DNA of 10,515 nucleotides from the NCBI GenBank assembly GCA_964467615.1, contig CAYXRK010000167.1, positions 1-10,515 of the forward strand, written 5' to 3'. The stretch comes from CAYXRK01 sp964467615. GTDB taxonomy: Bacteria; Hydrogenedentota; Hydrogenedentia; Hydrogenedentales; GCA-2746185. This document shows, piece by piece, positions 8,036 to 10,515 of this stretch. The position numbers were made by a program, and so were the translations under genes. The notes below the pieces were generated by a model. The model was not told the DNA's origin. It saw only the letters and a program-made list of their open reading frames with translations, and did no database searches. Each line of letters opens with the position of its first letter. Position 1 is the first letter of the stretch.

Positions 8036-9274
8036 AGGTTCTTTGACCGGAATGATCTCGACCTTGACCGGCGGCGGCGCATACAACAATTTCTGAATGT
8101 CCGCATCAATCCCGTTCGCCAACTCATCGAACCGTTTCATCTCCGGCGGAAATGAAAGCACGCCGAACGGTTCCTTCCGGCCCCCGTAAATATAAAATCC
8201 ATTGACCGCGCGCCACCGATCGAAGAACAGGCGGTTCTTTCGAATCGTATCCTGCCGAATCGTCTCGAACAGCGCGACGGCCGATCCGCTCTTCAACGCC
8301 ACGCCTTTCTCAAGCTCAGCGCCGGTAACCCGACCCTGTGAGGCGCCATCCACGACGATGTCGAACTCCGCGTCGCGCGGCACGCCCCCCTTTGTGATCG
8401 TGGTCTGATACTTCATGAGCGACGGATGGGCCCGCTCCTGCGGCAGACGCGCCAGCGCCGCCGCGAACTCAAACTCGAACGAAGCGAAATCTGGACGGCT
8501 CTCAACTCCGACGGACGTGGCCGTCGAGCGCCACGCATTTCCGTTCCGATCCTTCGACTCCTGGACGTTCTCTGCAAATATCGGCGCGCCGAGTTCACGG
8601 TACATCACCTGCGCGACCGCCCAATCCCCGTACTCCGTCAGGTGTACTCCGTTGAACGTCAGCTTGATGTCCGGCGCTTCCTTCATCAACGCCAGCACAC
8701 CGTCGAAAATATTCAGGAACGGAATCGATTTTTCGTCCGCGACCGTCTTCATCGCCGAAACATACGCCGCGATTTGCGCGTTGCGCGCCTTCGGATCGGG
8801 CAACGCTCCCAATTGCTCCTGCGGAATCGGCGACACCAGCACCAAACGCGGCGGCGATTCGCCATTGAATTGCTTCGACAGCAGCCCGTCGACGAACTTC
8901 CTCAGGTTCGTCTGAAAGTCCGTCAGGCCCGCCTCTCCCGCAAACGACTCATTCGATCCGTAGAACAAAAATATGACGTCCGCGCCTTGCTCCGTCAGGT
9001 GCTGCGCGTACTCTCCGAAATCCATCGGCCGCGGCTGCAAGGTGATCTCGTCCGCCGACCAGCCCAAATTCCGAAACGTCAGCGTCTTGTCCGGCATCCG
9101 CGTCAGCAGCAACGTCTCGAAATACCCCGCGTTGCGCAGCCGCTCCGCAAACGTGTTCCCCAAAAAGATCACACGGTCGCCTTCGCGAAACTCGACACCG
9201 GCTCCCATCGCCGAAAATTGACACGCGAATAACGCCGCAATGATCAGCGTTCGCACTACCGCCCAAGCTGGCAC
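8033..9274 (-). CDS. Exported SGNH/GDSL-like protein with degenerate active site
   Basis: This 413-residue protein begins with a signal peptide (hydrophobic core near residues 10-18, cleavage near AMGA) and then an SGNH-hydrolase-like domain. Block I, normally GDS, reads FLGNT (39-41), so the usual nucleophilic Ser is Thr preceded by Asn. Block II is RNLGWSADE, block III is YGSNES (106-109, in place of GxND), and block V reads NGVHLTEYG (208-211), where DxxH would be expected. The histidine is kept; the Ser and probably the Asp are not. The C-terminal part (FFDRWRAVNGFYIYGGRKEPFG, then a PPEMKRFDELANGIDADI helix) is typical of the SGNH-like proteins next to PVC-type haem proteins. GTG 9274 is chosen because GAGGGGAG (9282-9289) precedes it at good spacing; GTG 9295 has no such site and leaves almost no leader. 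The protein may bind or process a surface carbohydrate ester or be a non-catalytic partner; this is unproven. Confidence 0.85.
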   Translation of the reverse strand: MPAWAVVRTLIIAALFACQFSAMGAGVEFREGDRVIFLGNTFAERLRNAGYFETLLLTRMPDKTLTFRNLGWSADEITLQPRPMDFGEYAQHLTEQGADVIFLFYGSNESFAGEAGLTDFQTNLRKFVDGLLSKQFNGESPPRLVLVSPIPQEQLGALPDPKARNAQIAAYVSAMKTVADEKSIPFLNIFDGVLALMKEAPDIKLTFNGVHLTEYGDWAVAQVMYRELGAPIFAENVQESKDRNGNAWRSTATSVGVESRPDFASFEFEFAAALARLPQERAHPSLMKYQTTITKGGVPRDAEFDIVVDGASQGRVTGAELEKGVALKSGSAVALFETIRQDTIRKNRLFFDRWRAVNGFYIYGGRKEPFGVLSFPPEMKRFDELANGIDADIQKLLYAPPPVKVEIIPVKEP

Positions 9275-9281
9275 ACTCGTT

Positions 9282-9289
9282 CTCCCCTC
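9282..9289 (-). promoter_or_regulatory. Ribosome binding site deciding the GTG start of the SGNH gene
   Basis: On the minus strand GAGGGGAG ends seven bases before GTG 9274. The alternative GTG at 9295 has an AT- and pyrimidine-rich upstream sequence without a Shine-Dalgarno. Confidence 0.65.
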
Positions 9290-9310
9290 ATCCACGCACG
9301 GAAAAACGAG

Positions 9311-9339
9311 AGCATAACAACGTACTCTTGGATGGTCAA
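9311..9339 (-). promoter_or_regulatory. Sigma70-like promoter of the SGNH/haem-protein operon
   Basis: On the minus strand, TTGACC (9339-9334) is followed by a 17-base spacer and TATGCT (9316-9311). These are five and four matches to the -35 and -10 consensus. Transcription would begin near 9304, giving a leader of about 30 bases before GTG 9274 that contains the Shine-Dalgarno. The placement agrees with the chosen start. It is a sequence match only. Confidence 0.5.
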
Positions 9340-9370
9340 CGCGAAAGCGAAGTCACGAGTTGTCGCAGTT

Positions 9371-9394
9371 GTCATCCCGGCGAAAGCCGGGACC
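9371..9394. repeat. REP-like palindrome with GAAA loop
   Basis: A perfect seven-base stem, TCCCGGC (9375-9381) with GCCGGGA (9386-9392), closes a GAAA tetraloop. The flanks GTCA on the left and CC on the right give the familiar layout of dispersed extragenic palindromes (GTCATTCCCGCGAAAGCGGG-type). Such repeats also yield the telltale spurious peptides VIPAKAGT or SSRRKPG when translated, and both readings occur here. It sits between two divergent genes and has no T-tract, so it is unlikely to be a terminator. Only one copy is in the window. Confidence 0.65.
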
Positions 9395-9439
9395 TTGGGT
9401 TCGCTGCGGCGCGCGGTATGCGAGATGTGCATCAACCGT

Positions 9440-9445
9440 TATACT
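9440..9445 (+). promoter_or_regulatory. Possible -10 box of the acyl-CoA synthetase gene
   Basis: TATACT matches five of six bases of the -10 consensus and would place transcription start near 9452, about 30 bases before ATG 9482. No good -35 box lies at the right distance (9417-9422 is GC-rich and unlike TTGACA), so this is weak. Confidence 0.3.
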
Positions 9446-9467
9446 CCCGCCCGATTCCAATCAACGG

Positions 9468-9473
9468 AAAGGA
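9468..9473 (+). promoter_or_regulatory. Ribosome binding site of the acyl-CoA synthetase
   Basis: AAAGGA lies eight bases before ATG 9482 and fixes this as the start. Confidence 0.6.
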
Positions 9474-9481
9474 TTTGAGCA

Positions 9482-10515
9482 ATGCTGTCGGAATGGAGCC
9501 AAACCTGTCTCGATGCGCGGGTCAAGACGAACGAAACCCTGGGCGATCTCCTCGAACCTGCCCTGAAACTCCGGCCCGACAAAATAGCGATCCATTATGA
9601 CGACCGTGCCATCACCTACCGCGAGCTCGATGCCGTCTCGAACCGCGTCGCCAACGCCCTCGTTGCCGCCGGAATCCGCCCGGGCGATCGCATTTGCCTG
9701 CACATCGACAATCGGCCGGAGTTCATATTCATCTTCTATGGGGCGATGCGCGTCGGCGCAGTCGTTGTGCCCGCTAATGTTATGTACACTCCGGACGAAC
9801 TCGACCACATCCTCACCGACAGCGGCGCGCGCCTTTTCTTCGTGCTGAATGCGCTAGCTGAGAAATGGCCGAAAATTACTGCACCGCTGATCGAGAAGGT
9901 CATAGAAGTCGGTTCGAAACTGCTTCCGAACTCCCTCTCGCTCGACGAATTCACCGCCGGACACGCCTCGGATCGCCCGAAAGTCGCCGTCGATTCCGCG
10001 AAAGTCTGCGTCATCCAGTACACCTCCGGCACCACCGGCCAACCCAAAGGCGCGATGGTCAGCCACGTCAATATCCTCGCCGTCCTCGAAAACACCACCG
10101 ACCTCCCCGGCGCGCTCGAAGGCATCGAGGAGGACGGCACGCTCATCGTCCTCCCGCTGTTCCATTCGTACGCGCTCAACCTCGGCATCAACCGCACCTT
10201 CAGCGCGGTGCAAACGATGGTGCTCGTCAACCGCTTCGACGCCGTCCGCATCTTCGAACTTTTCCAGAAACACAAAGTCACCATCTTCTACGGCGCACCG
10301 CCCATGTACTTCGCCTTCATCAACACGCCCGGCCTCGACAAGTTCGACGTCTCCTCCCTCCGCGGCGCATACAGCGGCGCGGCGCCCCTTCCCCCCGAGA
10401 CGGCCGGGGCGTTCGAGGCGGCCATGGGCGTCCCCATCCTGGAGGGCTACGGCTTGACGGAAGCGGGACCGGCTTCCAGCCTAAACCCTCCCCACCGGCC
10501 CCGCAAGGGTTCGAT
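9482..10515 (+). CDS. AMP-forming long-chain acyl-CoA synthetase, N-terminal part (runs off the window)
   Basis: The open frame gives 344 residues with no stop before the window ends; full-length members have about 500-560. It should activate a fatty acid with ATP through an acyl-adenylate to acyl-CoA. Visible ANL-superfamily motifs are the P-loop YTSGTTGQPKG (180-190), PLFHSYAL (225-232), GAPPMYF (271-277), SGAAPLP (298-304) and the adenylate-binding YGLTEAGP (323-330). The C-terminal domain with the catalytic lysine lies outside. ATG 9482 is preceded by AAAGGA (9468-9473), eight bases away. The ATG context and the typical N-terminal layout (TLGDLLEPA, ITYRELD) support the start. The gene is divergent from the SGNH gene. 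A medium-chain or benzoate-type ligase cannot be excluded; the FHSY motif and general resemblance favour fatty acids. No frameshift was seen. Confidence 0.9.
   Translation, partial: MLSEWSQTCLDARVKTNETLGDLLEPALKLRPDKIAIHYDDRAITYRELDAVSNRVANALVAAGIRPGDRICLHIDNRPEFIFIFYGAMRVGAVVVPANVMYTPDELDHILTDSGARLFFVLNALAEKWPKITAPLIEKVIEVGSKLLPNSLSLDEFTAGHASDRPKVAVDSAKVCVIQYTSGTTGQPKGAMVSHVNILAVLENTTDLPGALEGIEEDGTLIVLPLFHSYALNLGINRTFSAVQTMVLVNRFDAVRIFELFQKHKVTIFYGAPPMYFAFINTPGLDKFDVSSLRGAYSGAAPLPPETAGAFEAAMGVPILEGYGLTEAGPASSLNPPHRPRKGS

Noticed and set aside
8426..9232. 268-codon plus-strand open frame opposite the SGNH gene
   Set aside because: Extremely Arg-rich with no domain; a shadow of the minus-strand gene.
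9272..9295. GTG 9295 as start of the SGNH gene
   Set aside because: No Shine-Dalgarno; it would begin about nine bases after the predicted transcription start, while GTG 9274 has a strong site.
9375..9392. Rho-independent terminator
   Set aside because: The hairpin has no T-tract on either strand and sits between divergent genes where no transcript needs to end.
9328..9600. Small plus-strand ORFs at 9328-9600 and 9360-9566
   Set aside because: They translate the REP-like palindrome (HPGESRD and SSRRKPG peptides) and then the wrong frame of the synthetase.

Overview
This 10.5 kb window is GC-rich bacterial DNA. It probably comes from a draft or metagenome scaffold, because a run of exactly 100 Ns (3909-4008) joins two contigs. 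The best taxonomic clue is the minus-strand pair at 4009-9274: an SGNH-like secreted protein followed by a giant secreted 'PVC-type' dehydrogenase / CxxCH haem protein. That pairing is a hallmark of Planctomycetota, Verrucomicrobiota and neighbouring lineages such as Lentisphaerota or Candidatus Hydrogenedentota. The phylum assignment is inference.

Left part (1-3908, all plus strand). First comes the 3' end of an alpha/beta hydrolase. A complete, exported paralogue of it follows (217-1101). Next is a 660-residue two-domain fatty acyl-CoA reductase (1205-3187) that closely resembles, from memory, the Marinobacter enzyme that reduces acyl-CoA to fatty alcohol. Eight bases after it starts a Sir2-family NAD-dependent deacylase whose last residues fall in the gap. 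The reductase and sirtuin are probably co-transcribed.

Middle and right (4009-9274, minus strand). The gene pair reads leftwards from a recognisable sigma70-like promoter (9311-9339). First is an SGNH-fold exported protein whose nucleophile motif is degenerate. It is followed by a secreted multidomain redox protein: beta-propeller, HEAT-like repeats, discoidin-like lectin domain, complete azurin-type copper site and C-terminal cytochrome c. The pair looks like a periplasmic or cell-surface oxidation module with a built-in electron relay.

Right edge (9482-10515, plus strand). The 5' two-thirds or so of an AMP-forming long-chain acyl-CoA synthetase reads divergently from the SGNH gene. The divergent intergenic region holds the promoter noted above and a REP-like palindrome with a GAAA loop. 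Acyl-CoA synthetase and fatty acyl-CoA reductase would together turn fatty acids into fatty alcohols (wax or ether-lipid precursors). They are not in one operon here, and their linkage depends on the scaffold join.

No rRNA, tRNA, CRISPR array, insertion sequence or phage gene was seen. No intergenic stretch exceeds 300 bases.
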